DNA from: Streptomyces sp. NRRL WC-3626
GTDB lineage: Bacteria > Actinomycetota > Actinomycetes > Streptomycetales > Streptomycetaceae
NCBI RefSeq assembly: GCF_000718785.1
Contig: NZ_JOCA01000001.1
Location: 496,001 to 560,000 of the forward strand
DNA: 64,000 nt
Direction: 5' to 3'
Shown piece after piece: positions 32,366-41,569 of this stretch. Position 1 is the first letter of the stretch. The number at the start of each line of letters is the position of its first letter. A model generated the notes under the pieces. It ran no database searches and was not told the DNA's origin. It was given only the letters and a program-made list of their open reading frames with translations. A program made the translations under genes and the position numbers.

Positions 32366-33391
32366 ATGACGACGCACCACCGCTTTTTACATCGCGCCGC
32401 TTCCGGGCGCCCCTACTTCAGCGCCGACGGTGAGGCCTATCTCGCCGGGACGCAGCTGCGGCATCTGAGCAAGGACCTGCCGCTGCGGGTGCTCTCCGAG
32501 GAGCAGTTCGCGTCCTGGCAGAACCACGGCTATGTCGTGGTGCCGGAGGCCATCACCCCCGACGCGGCCAAGCTGCTGCTGGAGTTCGCCTGGGACTTCC
32601 AGGGCCTCGACCCGCAGCGCCCCGAAACCTGGTACGAGGAGCGCACGTTCCGCTCGGACCTCGACCGTGACCTGTTCGTCTACGGCTTCGTCGAGGCGTA
32701 CCAGCACCAGCTGATCTGGGACAGCAGGCAGGCCCGCCGGGTCTACGACGCCTTCGTGGACGTCTGGGACTGCGAGGAGCTGTGGGTCACCCTGGACCGG
32801 CTCAACCTCAACCCGCCCAATGTCGGGAACCGTTCCCGTTCCCTGATCGATCCCACGGACGAGGGGTTCGACATCGAACTGCACTGGGACGTGGACACCA
32901 CGGCGAGCGTGCCGCCGCAGCGGGTGCAGGGCATCATCGCGCTCACCGACACTCAGCCGGACGAGGGCGGCTTCCAGTGCTCCCCGGAGCTCTTCCGCCG
33001 GTTCGAGGAGTGGAAGGTGGGCCAGCCCGCCGACCGGGACCCCATCCGTCCCGGCGCCGACCGCACCGAATTCCCCGTGGTACGCCCCCAGTTGAAGGCC
33101 GGTGATCTGCTGATCTTCAACGGGATGCTGGCGCACGGCGTGGCGCCCAACAGCTCGGCCGACGGGGTGCGCGCGGTGCAGTACCTGTCGATGATGCCGG
33201 CCCTCGAGGAGCACGAGGAGCTGCGCCGCTCCCGGGTGGAGTCCTGGCGCACGCTGAGCACCCCGGAGTGGAACGGGACCCTGCTCGGCGACGCGGTGAA
33301 GCACGAGTCCCTGCGCTACGGGCCCGCCGAACTGGACGAGCTGGGACGCAAGTTGCTGGGCCTGGACGCCTGGCACGAGCGGACACGATGA
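32366..33391 (+). CDS. Phytanoyl-CoA dioxygenase (PhyH)-family Fe(II)/2-oxoglutarate oxygenase
   Basis: A 341-residue protein with the double-stranded beta-helix of PhyH enzymes: an N-terminal SEEQFASWQNHGYVVVPEAI, the iron-binding HxD in ELHWDVDT, and the distal His in NGMLAHGVAPNSS with a following Arg (GVRAVQYLS). Expected to hydroxylate a small molecule using O2 and 2-oxoglutarate. First of four genes with overlapping or near-touching ends, so it is likely a tailoring enzyme of a small pathway. Its ATGA overlap with the next gene indicates coupling. Confidence 0.85.
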   Translation: MTTHHRFLHRAASGRPYFSADGEAYLAGTQLRHLSKDLPLRVLSEEQFASWQNHGYVVVPEAITPDAAKLLLEFAWDFQGLDPQRPETWYEERTFRSDLDRDLFVYGFVEAYQHQLIWDSRQARRVYDAFVDVWDCEELWVTLDRLNLNPPNVGNRSRSLIDPTDEGFDIELHWDVDTTASVPPQRVQGIIALTDTQPDEGGFQCSPELFRRFEEWKVGQPADRDPIRPGADRTEFPVVRPQLKAGDLLIFNGMLAHGVAPNSSADGVRAVQYLSMMPALEEHEELRRSRVESWRTLSTPEWNGTLLGDAVKHESLRYGPAELDELGRKLLGLDAWHERTR

Positions 33392-34704
33392 GGCGGGGAA
33401 CCGACATGGACCGGATATGCCTGAGCCTCCCGACCAACCGGGAGTGCTCCGCGACCATCACCGCCATCGGGGCGGAAGCCGCCTACGCCGCACAGAACTT
33501 CGGCGTCGAGGTGCGGCTGCTGATCCTCGACTCCTCCGACGAGGGGACCCGCGCGGCCCACGCCCGTACGGTCGCCGCCCTCCCCGAGGTGCCGGGCGTC
33601 GTCGTGCACCACCTCGACGAGGCGGCCCAGCGGGACGTCCTGCGCCGCGCCGTCGACGGGGCCGCGCTTCCGGAGCCGGAGCGGGTCCTCGACCTGATGC
33701 TCCCGGAGAAGCTGTCGTACGGCGCCTGCACCAACCGGGCGTTCCTCCTCGCGGCGGCGCTCGGCTGCCGTTCGGTGCACCGGCGCGACTCCGACTGCGG
33801 CTACCAGGTCTTCGACGGCGAGCCCGTCTACCCGATCCACCACGAGCTGGCCTCCCTGAGCAGGCCCGCCGCCGAGGTGACCGGCGGTGTGACGGAGGTG
33901 ACGCTCGACCCGGCGATCGCGCACCGGCCCGTGTCGATGGTGGGCGCCTCCTTCATCGGCGAGCTCTCCGTCGACATCGGCGGCATCCAGGAGCTGGACA
34001 AGGAGGTGTACGACGAGGTCGTGGGCCTGTGGGCGCCCGGCCACTGGTCGGCCGAGCAGAGGCGGGAGCTGGCCGAGGAGTCCTTCAAGGGCGCCGGGAT
34101 GCTGCCCTTCACGGGCGACCGCTCGACGCTGACGCTGGTCGACCCGATGCGGGTCGACATGTCCAACATCGCGTTCGACCGGGGCGTGTACGAGCGGCTG
34201 CCGCTGCCGCCCGCCACCGACACGATCGGCAGCGACTACTTCCTCATCCACGCCGTGTACGACGCCGCCCTGCCCGGTGTCCTGCACAACCGGCACATCG
34301 AGAACTACTACACCGGCGAACGCCGCACCCACGCCGGATTCCTGGCGTACCAGACACGGTTCGTGAAGTTCCTGCTGTCGATGCTCTACCTGCACTACGT
34401 GTACGAGCGGATGGCCGACGCGGGCGACACGCTGCTGGACGAGAGCGGACGCCTCGACCCGGTGCCGTTCGCCGCGTTCCTCGCAGAGAGCGTGCGCCTG
34501 GACCGTACGGGGAACGAGCGGCGCCTGGACACGGTCGCGGCGGCGTACGGCCGGCTCGGCGGAAAGTACGCCGAGTTCGCGCGGGAGATGACGGCGGACC
34601 GGGAGCGGCTGCTGGACGAGGCCGCGCTGGACACCGAGGACTTCGTGGTGCTGATCGGCGCCTGGGAGGCCCTCGTGCACGCGAGCCGGGGCGCGCTCCG
34701 GTGA
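33388..34704 (+). CDS. DUF6271-like protein with glycosyltransferase-like features
   Basis: A 438-residue soluble protein. The N-terminus (RICLSLPTNRECSATITAIG...VRLLILDSSD) looks like a GT-A nucleotide-sugar-binding Rossmann half, followed by HRRDSDCGYQVFDG with a DxD-like motif and a helical C-terminal half (YEVVGLWAPGHWSAEQRRELAEE; HNRHIENYYTG). I associate it with DUF6271, an uncharacterised family of streptomycete metabolite clusters; that name is from memory. Start at 33388 (overlap with PhyH) or the ATG at 33406. The downstream gene starts at an overlapping GTG. Confidence 0.65.
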   Translation: MRRGTDMDRICLSLPTNRECSATITAIGAEAAYAAQNFGVEVRLLILDSSDEGTRAAHARTVAALPEVPGVVVHHLDEAAQRDVLRRAVDGAALPEPERVLDLMLPEKLSYGACTNRAFLLAAALGCRSVHRRDSDCGYQVFDGEPVYPIHHELASLSRPAAEVTGGVTEVTLDPAIAHRPVSMVGASFIGELSVDIGGIQELDKEVYDEVVGLWAPGHWSAEQRRELAEESFKGAGMLPFTGDRSTLTLVDPMRVDMSNIAFDRGVYERLPLPPATDTIGSDYFLIHAVYDAALPGVLHNRHIENYYTGERRTHAGFLAYQTRFVKFLLSMLYLHYVYERMADAGDTLLDESGRLDPVPFAAFLAESVRLDRTGNERRLDTVAAAYGRLGGKYAEFAREMTADRERLLDEAALDTEDFVVLIGAWEALVHASRGALR

Positions 34705-36398
34705 ACGCGGCCCTGCGCGCCGCCCTCGCGGCCGGCACCGAGGACGCGCTCGTCTACGACCTCGACGGGATCGCCGGCCAGTACGACGCGCTGGCGGCCG
34801 AACTGCCCGGCGCGGACGTGCGGTTCGCGATGAAGGCGTGTCCCGTGGAGGAGGTGCTGGAGCGGCTGGCGCGCTGTGGCGCCGGTTTCGACGCGGCGAG
34901 TCCCCGGGAGATCTCCCGGGCGCTGGCGACGGGTGTGCCCGTGCACCGGATCCACTACGGCAACACCGTGAAGTCGGACCGGGACATCGTGCGGGCGTAC
35001 CGGCTCGGTGTCCGGGACTTCGCCACGGACAGTGTGGAGGACGTGGCGGCGCTGGCCGAGCACGCCCCGGGTGCCCGGGTGTTCTGCCGGCTGGCGACCA
35101 GCGGCGAGGGCGCGCTGTGGGGGCTGAGCCGTAAGTTCGGATGCTCGGCGGACGACGCCGTACGGGTGCTGACGGCCGCGCGGGACGCGGGACTGGTGCC
35201 GTCGGGGCTGTCGGTGCACGTCGGGTCGCAGCAGATGACCGCCGAGGCGTGGCAGCAGGCGTTCGTGACGCTCGCCGACGTCCTCACGGCGCTGCACGGC
35301 CACGGGATCGTGCCGGACCATGTGAACCTCGGCGGCGGTCTGCCGGCGCTCGGCTACTCCGACCGGCGGGGTGAACGGCTCGACCCTCCGCTGGACAAGA
35401 TCTTCGCCGTGCTCCGGGAGGGCATGGAGCGGCTGACGGAACTGTCGCCCCGGCCACTGGGGTTCGTCATCGAACCGGGGCGCCATCTGGTGGCCGACCA
35501 CGGCGCGATCCGGGCGCACGTCGCCCGGCTGACGTCCCGGTTCGGGCCGGACGGGGAGCGGGAGCACTGGCTGTATCTGAGCTGCGGCAAGTTCAACGGC
35601 CTGTACGAGATGGACGAGGTGCGCTACCCGCTCGTCTTCCCGGGCCATCCGGACCCGGCCGCCGCCGACCTGGTGCCGGTCGTGGTGGCGGGCCCCACCT
35701 GCGACAGCGACGACGCCTACGCCCATGAGCACCGGCGGGTGAGGGTGCCGAGCGCGGTCGCGTCGGGCGACCCGGTGTGGGTGCTGTCCGCCGGCGCGTA
35801 CGCCGCCAGTTATACGACCGAGGGCTTCAACGGCTTCGGCCCGCTCCCCCGGATCTGCGTGGGCGGTGACGGCCCCGACGTGCGGATACGCCGGATCGCC
35901 GAGGACGACTGGCCGCGCATCGCCGCCCTGGAGGCCGAGGTGTACGCGTCGGCCTCGCTGTCCGAGGGCGTCGAGGCGCTGCGGTCCCGGGGGCGGGTCT
36001 CCCCGGGGACGTGTTTCGTCCTGGAGGCCGGTGACCGGGTCGCCGGCTATGTGCTCGCCCTGCCCTACCCCCGCTTCCGCTACCCGGATCTGTCCCGGCC
36101 GGAGGAGCGGGCGTACGACTCCCGCAATCTGCATCTGCACGACCTCGTGATCGCGGACGATCTGCGCGGCAGGGGGCTGGGCAGCAGACTGCTGCGGCGG
36201 CTCACGGTGACGGCGGCGCGGTCGTCCTTCGAGCGGATCTCCCTGGTCGCCGTCGGCGGCACGGGCGGCTTCTGGTCCGGGCACGGCTTCGCGCCCGAAC
36301 CGGCGGTCGAGCTGCACGGAGAGTACGGCGACGGCGCCGTCTACATGTCCTGCCCGGTCCAGTACGACCGCTCCGGCGGCCCGGAAGAGGGGTCCTGA
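34701..36398 (+). CDS. Fold-III PLP-dependent amino-acid decarboxylase fused to a GNAT acetyltransferase
   Basis: 565 residues. Residues 1 to about 385 are an ornithine/diaminopimelate-decarboxylase-type domain: PLP lysine in RFAMKACP (Lys45), HVGSQ, a glycine loop (VNLGGGLPALGYSD), the catalytic Cys in GPTCDSDD and FNGF near the end. Residues about 385-555 are a GNAT with acetyl-CoA motif RGRGLGSRLLRR and a C-terminal GFWSGHGF. Both halves look intact, so one polypeptide could decarboxylate a basic amino acid and acylate the amine. The GTG overlaps the preceding stop (GTGA). The substrate is unknown. Confidence 0.85.
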   Translation: MNAALRAALAAGTEDALVYDLDGIAGQYDALAAELPGADVRFAMKACPVEEVLERLARCGAGFDAASPREISRALATGVPVHRIHYGNTVKSDRDIVRAYRLGVRDFATDSVEDVAALAEHAPGARVFCRLATSGEGALWGLSRKFGCSADDAVRVLTAARDAGLVPSGLSVHVGSQQMTAEAWQQAFVTLADVLTALHGHGIVPDHVNLGGGLPALGYSDRRGERLDPPLDKIFAVLREGMERLTELSPRPLGFVIEPGRHLVADHGAIRAHVARLTSRFGPDGEREHWLYLSCGKFNGLYEMDEVRYPLVFPGHPDPAAADLVPVVVAGPTCDSDDAYAHEHRRVRVPSAVASGDPVWVLSAGAYAASYTTEGFNGFGPLPRICVGGDGPDVRIRRIAEDDWPRIAALEAEVYASASLSEGVEALRSRGRVSPGTCFVLEAGDRVAGYVLALPYPRFRYPDLSRPEERAYDSRNLHLHDLVIADDLRGRGLGSRLLRRLTVTAARSSFERISLVAVGGTGGFWSGHGFAPEPAVELHGEYGDGAVYMSCPVQYDRSGGPEEGS

Positions 36399-36404
36399 AC
36401 GCCC

Positions 36405-37598
36405 ATGCTGCCCACCCTCGGCGATTTCCGCCGTGACCAACTGGCGATCGCCACCCTGTTCTTCTTCCTCGGCTTCCAGTACGCCACCTGGGCGTCCCGG
36501 CTGCCCGCCCTCAAGGACCGCTTCGATCTGAGCGGCACGGAAGTGGGGCTGCTGCTGATGGCCGCCGGGGTCGGGGCGGCGGTGTCGTTCCCGCTGGTCG
36601 CACCGCTGATGGCGCGGCTGGGGGCGCGGCGGCTGGCGCTCTTCTCCGCGCTGGGCCTCGCGGCGGTGCTGCCCGTGCTGGCCGTGACGAGCAGCTATCC
36701 GCTCGCCCTGCTGGTGATCCTGGTCGACGGGATCGCCGTCGGCTGCCTCAACGTCGCCATGAACGCGCAGGGTGCGGCGCTGGAGGCCCATTACGGGCGG
36801 GCCGCGATGGCCCAGTTGCACGCGACGTTCAGCGGAGGGTCGCTCGGGGGCGCGCTGCTGGCCTCCGGGGTGAACACCGTCACGCACTCGGTGACCGCGC
36901 ACTTCACGGTGGCGGCGGGGGTGGGGGTGCTGCTGCTGGCGGGGTCGAAGCCGCGGGTGCTCGCGGACGCGCCGGCCTCCCCGGACACCGCCGTGAAGGA
37001 GGAGAAGAAGGGGCTCAGGAGCCTGTCCGGTGCCTCGCGCACGGCGCTCGTCCTGGGCTGTGCCATGGTGTTCGGCACGGTCGTCGAGGGGGCCATGAAC
37101 GACTGGTCGGCGCTCTATCTGACGGAGGAGACCGGTGCGTCGGGCCGGCTGGCGCCGCTGGGGATCGCGGTCGTCTCCGTGATGATGGTGCTGGCCCGCC
37201 TCCTGGGCGACGGCTGGCGGAACCGCTGGGGCGACCCGGTCATGGTGCGGGTGGGCAGCACGATGGCCGGCACCGGTCTCGCCCTCGCCCTGCTGGCCGG
37301 CGGTACCTGGCCGGCGCTCATCGGCTTCGCGTGCGTCGGCCTGGGCATGGCGACGGTGACGCCCTGTCTCTACGTCGCCGCGGCCGCGGAGGGTCCGGGC
37401 GCGCTGGCCCTGGTCGCCGCGATGGGCACCACGGGCCTGCTGGCGGGCCCCGCTCTGATCGGTTTCATCGCCGGCCACACCGATCTGACCACCGGCATGG
37501 CGGTGGTCGCGGTCTGCGCGGTCCTGGTGGCGGTGTGCTCCCGCTGGGTCGGCTGGAAGACGGAACCCGCGAAGACCGTGCCCGTCACCGCGGAGTAG
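36405..37598 (+). CDS. MFS exporter
   Basis: A 397-residue, 12-span major facilitator resembling the fucose-permease/YbjJ-type subgroup (FFFLGFQYATWASRLPAL, GLLLMAAGVGAAVSF, a cytoplasmic basic loop about 200-215). It follows the decarboxylase-GNAT gene by six bases and is the natural exporter (or precursor importer) of the pathway product. A strong terminator follows. Confidence 0.85.
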   Translation: MLPTLGDFRRDQLAIATLFFFLGFQYATWASRLPALKDRFDLSGTEVGLLLMAAGVGAAVSFPLVAPLMARLGARRLALFSALGLAAVLPVLAVTSSYPLALLVILVDGIAVGCLNVAMNAQGAALEAHYGRAAMAQLHATFSGGSLGGALLASGVNTVTHSVTAHFTVAAGVGVLLLAGSKPRVLADAPASPDTAVKEEKKGLRSLSGASRTALVLGCAMVFGTVVEGAMNDWSALYLTEETGASGRLAPLGIAVVSVMMVLARLLGDGWRNRWGDPVMVRVGSTMAGTGLALALLAGGTWPALIGFACVGLGMATVTPCLYVAAAAEGPGALALVAAMGTTGLLAGPALIGFIAGHTDLTTGMAVVAVCAVLVAVCSRWVGWKTEPAKTVPVTAE

Positions 37599-37624
37599 CG
37601 CACTCGCTGCGGAACACGGGAGAG

Positions 37625-37649
37625 GGCCCGGGTCGCGACGACCCGGGCC
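37625..37649 (+). terminator. Hairpin terminator ending the PhyH-MFS unit
   Basis: 11-bp perfect stem GGCCCGGGTCG / CGACCCGGGCC (37625-37635, 37639-37649) with a 3-base loop, 27 bp after the MFS stop. Confidence 0.8.
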
Positions 37650-37713
37650 GGCCCGTCGTACCGCCGCGTGGGCGAACCGCCCGGGGACGACACGGCGCCG
37701 CTGTGCTGACGGG

Positions 37714-38457
37714 TCAGCCGGCGTCGTCCGGTGTTCCGGGTGACCGGGCGATCTCCTCCTCGGCGGATTCGATGATCGCCAGTACGGCGGCCGCGGCCGC
37801 CTCGGGGTCGCGGGCCTCGACGGCCCGCACGACGGCGCGGTGCCCCGGCAGCGAGGCCTCCACCGCGCCCGGGGTCCGGGTACTGACGACGAAGCTGTGC
37901 TCCAGCGCGATCTCGACGGCGCGGCCCAGTGAGCCGAGGAGGCGGTTGCCGCCGGCGTCGAGCAGCGCCCGGTGGAAGGCGATGTCGGCCTCGACATAGC
38001 CGCTGCGGCCCGGTGCCGCCGCCGCGGCCTCCATGGCGGCCAGGGCCTCGTAGAGGGCGCGCACGTCGTCGGGGCCGGCCCGCCCGGCGGCGAGCCGGGC
38101 CGCCTCGGGCTCGATGATCCGCCGCAGTTCGCCCGTGTCGCGCAGCAGGGCCGCGGCGTCCCCGGCCTGTTTCCAGCGCAGTACGTCGCGGTCCAGGTGG
38201 TTCCAGTGCTCCGGCGGCAGCACGCGCGTACCGGTGCGCGGCCTCACGTGCAGCATCCCCTTGGCCACCAGGGACTTGACCGCCTCCCGCAACACCCCGC
38301 GGCTGACGCCGATCTCCGCCGCGAGGGCGTCCTCGACCGGCAGCGGGTCCCCCGGCCCCCACCTTCCGCCCACGATGCGCCGGCCGAGCTCGTCGGCCAC
38401 GCGCTGGTGCAGGGTCCGGAAGTCCACCACGATCTCCGTTCGCCCTCTGGACGCCAT
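37714..38457 (-). CDS. GntR/FadR-family regulator
   Basis: 247 residues. The HTH (residues about 10-75; LHQRVADELGRRIVGGRWGPG, VSRGVLREAVKSLVAKGML) is followed by an all-helical FCD ligand domain with the metal-binding His/Asp pattern (ADIAFHRALLDAGGN...PGHRAVVRAV). It is divergent from the dehydratase gene and probably senses a sugar acid. It probably binds the palindrome at 38464-38478. Confidence 0.88.
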   Translation of the reverse strand: MASRGRTEIVVDFRTLHQRVADELGRRIVGGRWGPGDPLPVEDALAAEIGVSRGVLREAVKSLVAKGMLHVRPRTGTRVLPPEHWNHLDRDVLRWKQAGDAAALLRDTGELRRIIEPEAARLAAGRAGPDDVRALYEALAAMEAAAAAPGRSGYVEADIAFHRALLDAGGNRLLGSLGRAVEIALEHSFVVSTRTPGAVEASLPGHRAVVRAVEARDPEAAAAAVLAIIESAEEEIARSPGTPDDAG

Positions 38458-38463
38458 TCATCG

Positions 38464-38478
38464 AATCATTTAATGATT
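38464..38478. promoter_or_regulatory. Palindromic operator for the GntR/FadR regulator
   Basis: AATCAT-TTA-ATGATT, a perfect inverted repeat and one of the few A+T-rich spots in the area, lies between the divergent regulator and dehydratase genes, seven bases before the regulator ATG. This indicates autoregulation and control of the catabolic genes. Confidence 0.7.
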
Positions 38479-38561
38479 GAGTCCCAGGGTAGGGCCAGCG
38501 GGCACGCGCCCGCCGACGCCCCACCGCGCCACGGCCGACACCGACGCCACGGGAGTCCCCT

Positions 38562-40298
38562 ATGACCGACGGTACGAGGACGGACCGCCGCAGTCAGGCA
38601 TGGTTCGGCGCACAGGGCCGCAGCGGGATGGTGTACCGCTCCTGGATGCGCAACCAGGGGTTCGGGCACGAGGTGTTCGACGGGCGTCCCGTCATCGGCA
38701 TCGCGACCAGTGCCTCCGAACTCGCCCCGTGCAACGCCCATCTGACGCGCGTCGCCGAAGCCGTCAAGCGGGGGGTGTGGCAGGCGGGCGGTCTGCCGCT
38801 GCAGTTCCCCACCATGGCCACCGGCGAGACCCTGATGCGCCCCACGGCCATGCTGTACCGCAACCTCATGGCCATGGAGGTCGAGGAGCTGATCCGGGCC
38901 AACCCGCTCGACGGTGTGGTGCTGCTGTCCGGCTGCGACAAGACGACCCCGGCCATGCTGATGGGCGCCGCCAGCGTCGACCTGCCCGCCGTCATGGTCA
39001 CCGGCGGGCCCATGCTCAACGGCAAGTACCGCGGGCAGGACGTGGGGTCCGGCACGCATGTGTGGAAGTTCGAGGAGGACCTGAAGACCGGCCGGATGAC
39101 CGAGGAGGAGTGTTTCTTCGCCGAGGGATGCATGGCCCGTTCGAACGGGCACTGCATGACGATGGGAACCGCCTCGACGATGGCCTGCCTGGCCGAGGCG
39201 CTCGGCATGCAGCTGCCGGGGTCGGCCGCCTGGCCCGCCGTCGACTCCCGGCGGATGGAGACGGCGCAGGAGGCGGGGCGGCGCATCGTGGGGATGGTGG
39301 AGGAGGAGCTGCGCCCCTCACGGATCCTGACCCGGGAGGCGTTCGAGAACGCCGTACGGGTCAACGCGGCCATCGGCGGCTCCACCAACGCCGTCATCCA
39401 CCTCATCGCCATCGCCGGACGCGTCGGCGTGGAACTGGGCCTCGACGACTTCGACGAGCTGGTCCGCGCGGTGCCGACGCTGGTCAACCTGATGCCCAGC
39501 GGCACGTACCTCATGGAGGACTTCTGCTACGCGGGCGGGCTGCCCGCCGTGCTGGCCGAACTGCTGGCCGGCGAGCTGCTGCACGGCGGACCGGTCACGG
39601 TCACCGGGCGCACCGTCGCCGAGAACACCGAGCACGCCGAACGCTTCGGCTCCGACGTCATCACCCCCCTCGGCGCCCCCTTCCAGCCGGCCGGTACCGG
39701 AATCGCCGTCCTCCGCGGCAACCTGTGTCCCGACGGCGCCGTGATCAAGCAGTCCGCCGCGTCACCGCATCTGCTCACCCATCGCGGCCCCGCGCGCGTC
39801 TTCGACTCCCCGGAGGCGTACCACGAGGTGGCCGACGACCCGGACCTCGACATCGACGAGAACACCGTCGTCGTCATCCGCAACGCCGGGCCCAAGGGCT
39901 ACCCCGGCATGCCCGAGGTCTCCAACGTGCCGCTGCCCGCCAAGCTGTTGAAGGCCGGCGTCACGGACATGGTGCGCGTGTGCGACGGCCGGATGAGCGG
40001 CACCGGCTACGGGACGGTGGTCCTGCACGTGGCGCCCGAGGCCGCCGTCGGCGGACCGCTCGCCCTGGTGCGCGACGGGGACCCCGTCGTCCTCGACGTC
40101 CCGAACCGTATCCTGCGCCTGGACGTGGACGACACCGAACTCGCCCAGCGACGTGAGGCGTTGACGCCACCCGCCGAGCGGTACAGCGGCGGCTACACCT
40201 GGCTCTACACCCAGAACGTCGAACAGGCCGACCGGGGAGCCGACTTCGGATTCCTGCGCGGCGGCCGCGGACACGAGGTCCCCCGCGACTCCCACTGA
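38562..40298 (+). CDS. IlvD/Edd-family sugar-acid dehydratase (arabonate/xylonate type)
   Basis: A 578-residue Fe-S dehydratase. It carries the cluster cysteines of the family (LAPCNAHL, LSGCDKTTPAMLMGAA, FFAEGCMARSNGHCMTMGTAS) and a C-terminal domain with GPKGYPGMPEV and CDGRMSGTGYGT. It lacks the DHAD-specific pattern and matches the pentonate dehydratases that convert L-arabonate or D-xylonate to 2-keto-3-deoxy acids. Followed by a FAH-fold enzyme fitting the next step. Confidence 0.85.
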   Translation: MTDGTRTDRRSQAWFGAQGRSGMVYRSWMRNQGFGHEVFDGRPVIGIATSASELAPCNAHLTRVAEAVKRGVWQAGGLPLQFPTMATGETLMRPTAMLYRNLMAMEVEELIRANPLDGVVLLSGCDKTTPAMLMGAASVDLPAVMVTGGPMLNGKYRGQDVGSGTHVWKFEEDLKTGRMTEEECFFAEGCMARSNGHCMTMGTASTMACLAEALGMQLPGSAAWPAVDSRRMETAQEAGRRIVGMVEEELRPSRILTREAFENAVRVNAAIGGSTNAVIHLIAIAGRVGVELGLDDFDELVRAVPTLVNLMPSGTYLMEDFCYAGGLPAVLAELLAGELLHGGPVTVTGRTVAENTEHAERFGSDVITPLGAPFQPAGTGIAVLRGNLCPDGAVIKQSAASPHLLTHRGPARVFDSPEAYHEVADDPDLDIDENTVVVIRNAGPKGYPGMPEVSNVPLPAKLLKAGVTDMVRVCDGRMSGTGYGTVVLHVAPEAAVGGPLALVRDGDPVVLDVPNRILRLDVDDTELAQRREALTPPAERYSGGYTWLYTQNVEQADRGADFGFLRGGRGHEVPRDSH

Positions 40299-40331
40299 GC
40301 CCGTCCCCCTGCCTCCAGGAGAGCATCGATC

Positions 40332-41519
40332 GTGGAATCAGCGGCGGCACGCCCCCGTCCCGTCCTCACCGCCGGCTCCGTCCTTCCGGAGGACGCCGGC
40401 CGGGCCGCCCTCGTCGCGCGCGTCCACGACCCGGAGGGGGACGGGCCGTGTGTGGCCGCGGTCCGCGGCGAGCACGTCGTCGACCTGACGGCTCACGCGC
40501 CCACCGTCTCCGACCTGATGGAGCGCGACAACGCGGCGGCCGTCGTCCGCGATGCCGACGGCGGACGCGCCTGGCTCCTGGACGACCTGCTGCGTGCCGT
40601 GCCGGGCCGCCGTGACATGCCGCGGCTGCTCGCCCCGGTCGACCTCCAGGTGATCAAGGCGGCGGGTGTCACCTTCGCCCGGAGCCTGCTGGAACGCGTC
40701 ATCGAGGAGCGCACGGGCGGCGATCCGGCGCAGGCCGCGCGGGTGCGGGCCCGCGTCGGGAAGGTGGTGGGCGGCAGGCTCGACGGGGTCCGCCCCGGGT
40801 CACCGGAAGCGGCCAGGGCCAAGGAACTGCTCGTCGCCGAAGGACTGTGGTCGCAGTACCTGGAGGTCGGGATCGGCCCGGACCCGGAGGTGTTCACCAA
40901 GGCCCCCGTGCTGTCCGCGGTCGGCACCGGCGCCGACATCGGAGTACTCGGTTCGTCCGTGTGGAACAACCCCGAGCCCGAGGCCGTCCTCGTCGTGGAC
41001 TCGCGCGGGCGGGTACGCGGCGCCACGCTCGGCAACGACGTCAACCTCCGGGACGTCGAGGGACGCAGCGCCCTGCTGCTGTCCCGCGCGAAGGACAACA
41101 ACGCCTCCTGCGCGATCGGCCCGTTCGTCCGCCTGCTCGACGACGGCTTCGGCCTCGACGACGTACGCGGGCTCCACATCGGTCTGCGGATCGACGGCCC
41201 GGACGGCTATGTACTGCGGGGCGGCAGTTCGCTGCGCGAGATCAGCCGCGACGTGCTCGACCTGGTGGCCGCCACACGGGGCGCGCACCATCAGTACCCG
41301 GACGGCTTCGTCCTCTTCACGGGCACGCTGTTCGCCCCGACCGAGGACCGGCGGACGCCCGGCGGGGGCTTCACCCACGAGTACGGCGACGTCGTACGGA
41401 TCTCCAGCCCGCCACTCGGTGCCCTGGTCAACACCGTCGTGGCCAGCGAGGAGGCCGCACCGTGGACCTTCGGCGTGGGAGCGCTGATGCGCAGCCTCGC
41501 CCGGCGCGGCCTGCTGTGA
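40332..41519 (+). CDS. FAH-fold enzyme, GguC/2-keto-3-deoxypentonate dehydratase-like
   Basis: A 395-residue fumarylacetoacetate-hydrolase-fold protein. The GguC/AraD1-type pattern includes AGVTFARSLLERV, WNNPEPEAVLVVDSRG, GNDVNLRDVEGRSALLLSRAKD and NNASCAIGP, with FTGTLFAPTEDR near the end. In the non-phosphorylative arabinose/xylose route such enzymes dehydrate 2-keto-3-deoxypentonate to alpha-ketoglutarate semialdehyde. The GTG start follows GGAGAGC, 33 bases after the dehydratase. Confidence 0.8.
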   Translation: MESAAARPRPVLTAGSVLPEDAGRAALVARVHDPEGDGPCVAAVRGEHVVDLTAHAPTVSDLMERDNAAAVVRDADGGRAWLLDDLLRAVPGRRDMPRLLAPVDLQVIKAAGVTFARSLLERVIEERTGGDPAQAARVRARVGKVVGGRLDGVRPGSPEAARAKELLVAEGLWSQYLEVGIGPDPEVFTKAPVLSAVGTGADIGVLGSSVWNNPEPEAVLVVDSRGRVRGATLGNDVNLRDVEGRSALLLSRAKDNNASCAIGPFVRLLDDGFGLDDVRGLHIGLRIDGPDGYVLRGGSSLREISRDVLDLVAATRGAHHQYPDGFVLFTGTLFAPTEDRRTPGGGFTHEYGDVVRISSPPLGALVNTVVASEEAAPWTFGVGALMRSLARRGLL

Positions 41520-41525
41520 TGCCTG

Positions 41526-41568
41526 CCGGGGGTGCGCGGCGCCCCTGACGTGCGCCGCGCGCCCCCGG
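41526..41568. terminator. Bidirectional terminator between convergent units
   Basis: A 17-bp stem with one T-G mismatch (arms 41526-41542 and 41552-41568, starting CCGGGGG) between the FAH gene (+, stop 41519) and the GH3 gene (-, stop 41570). Confidence 0.8.
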
Positions 41569-41569
41569 T

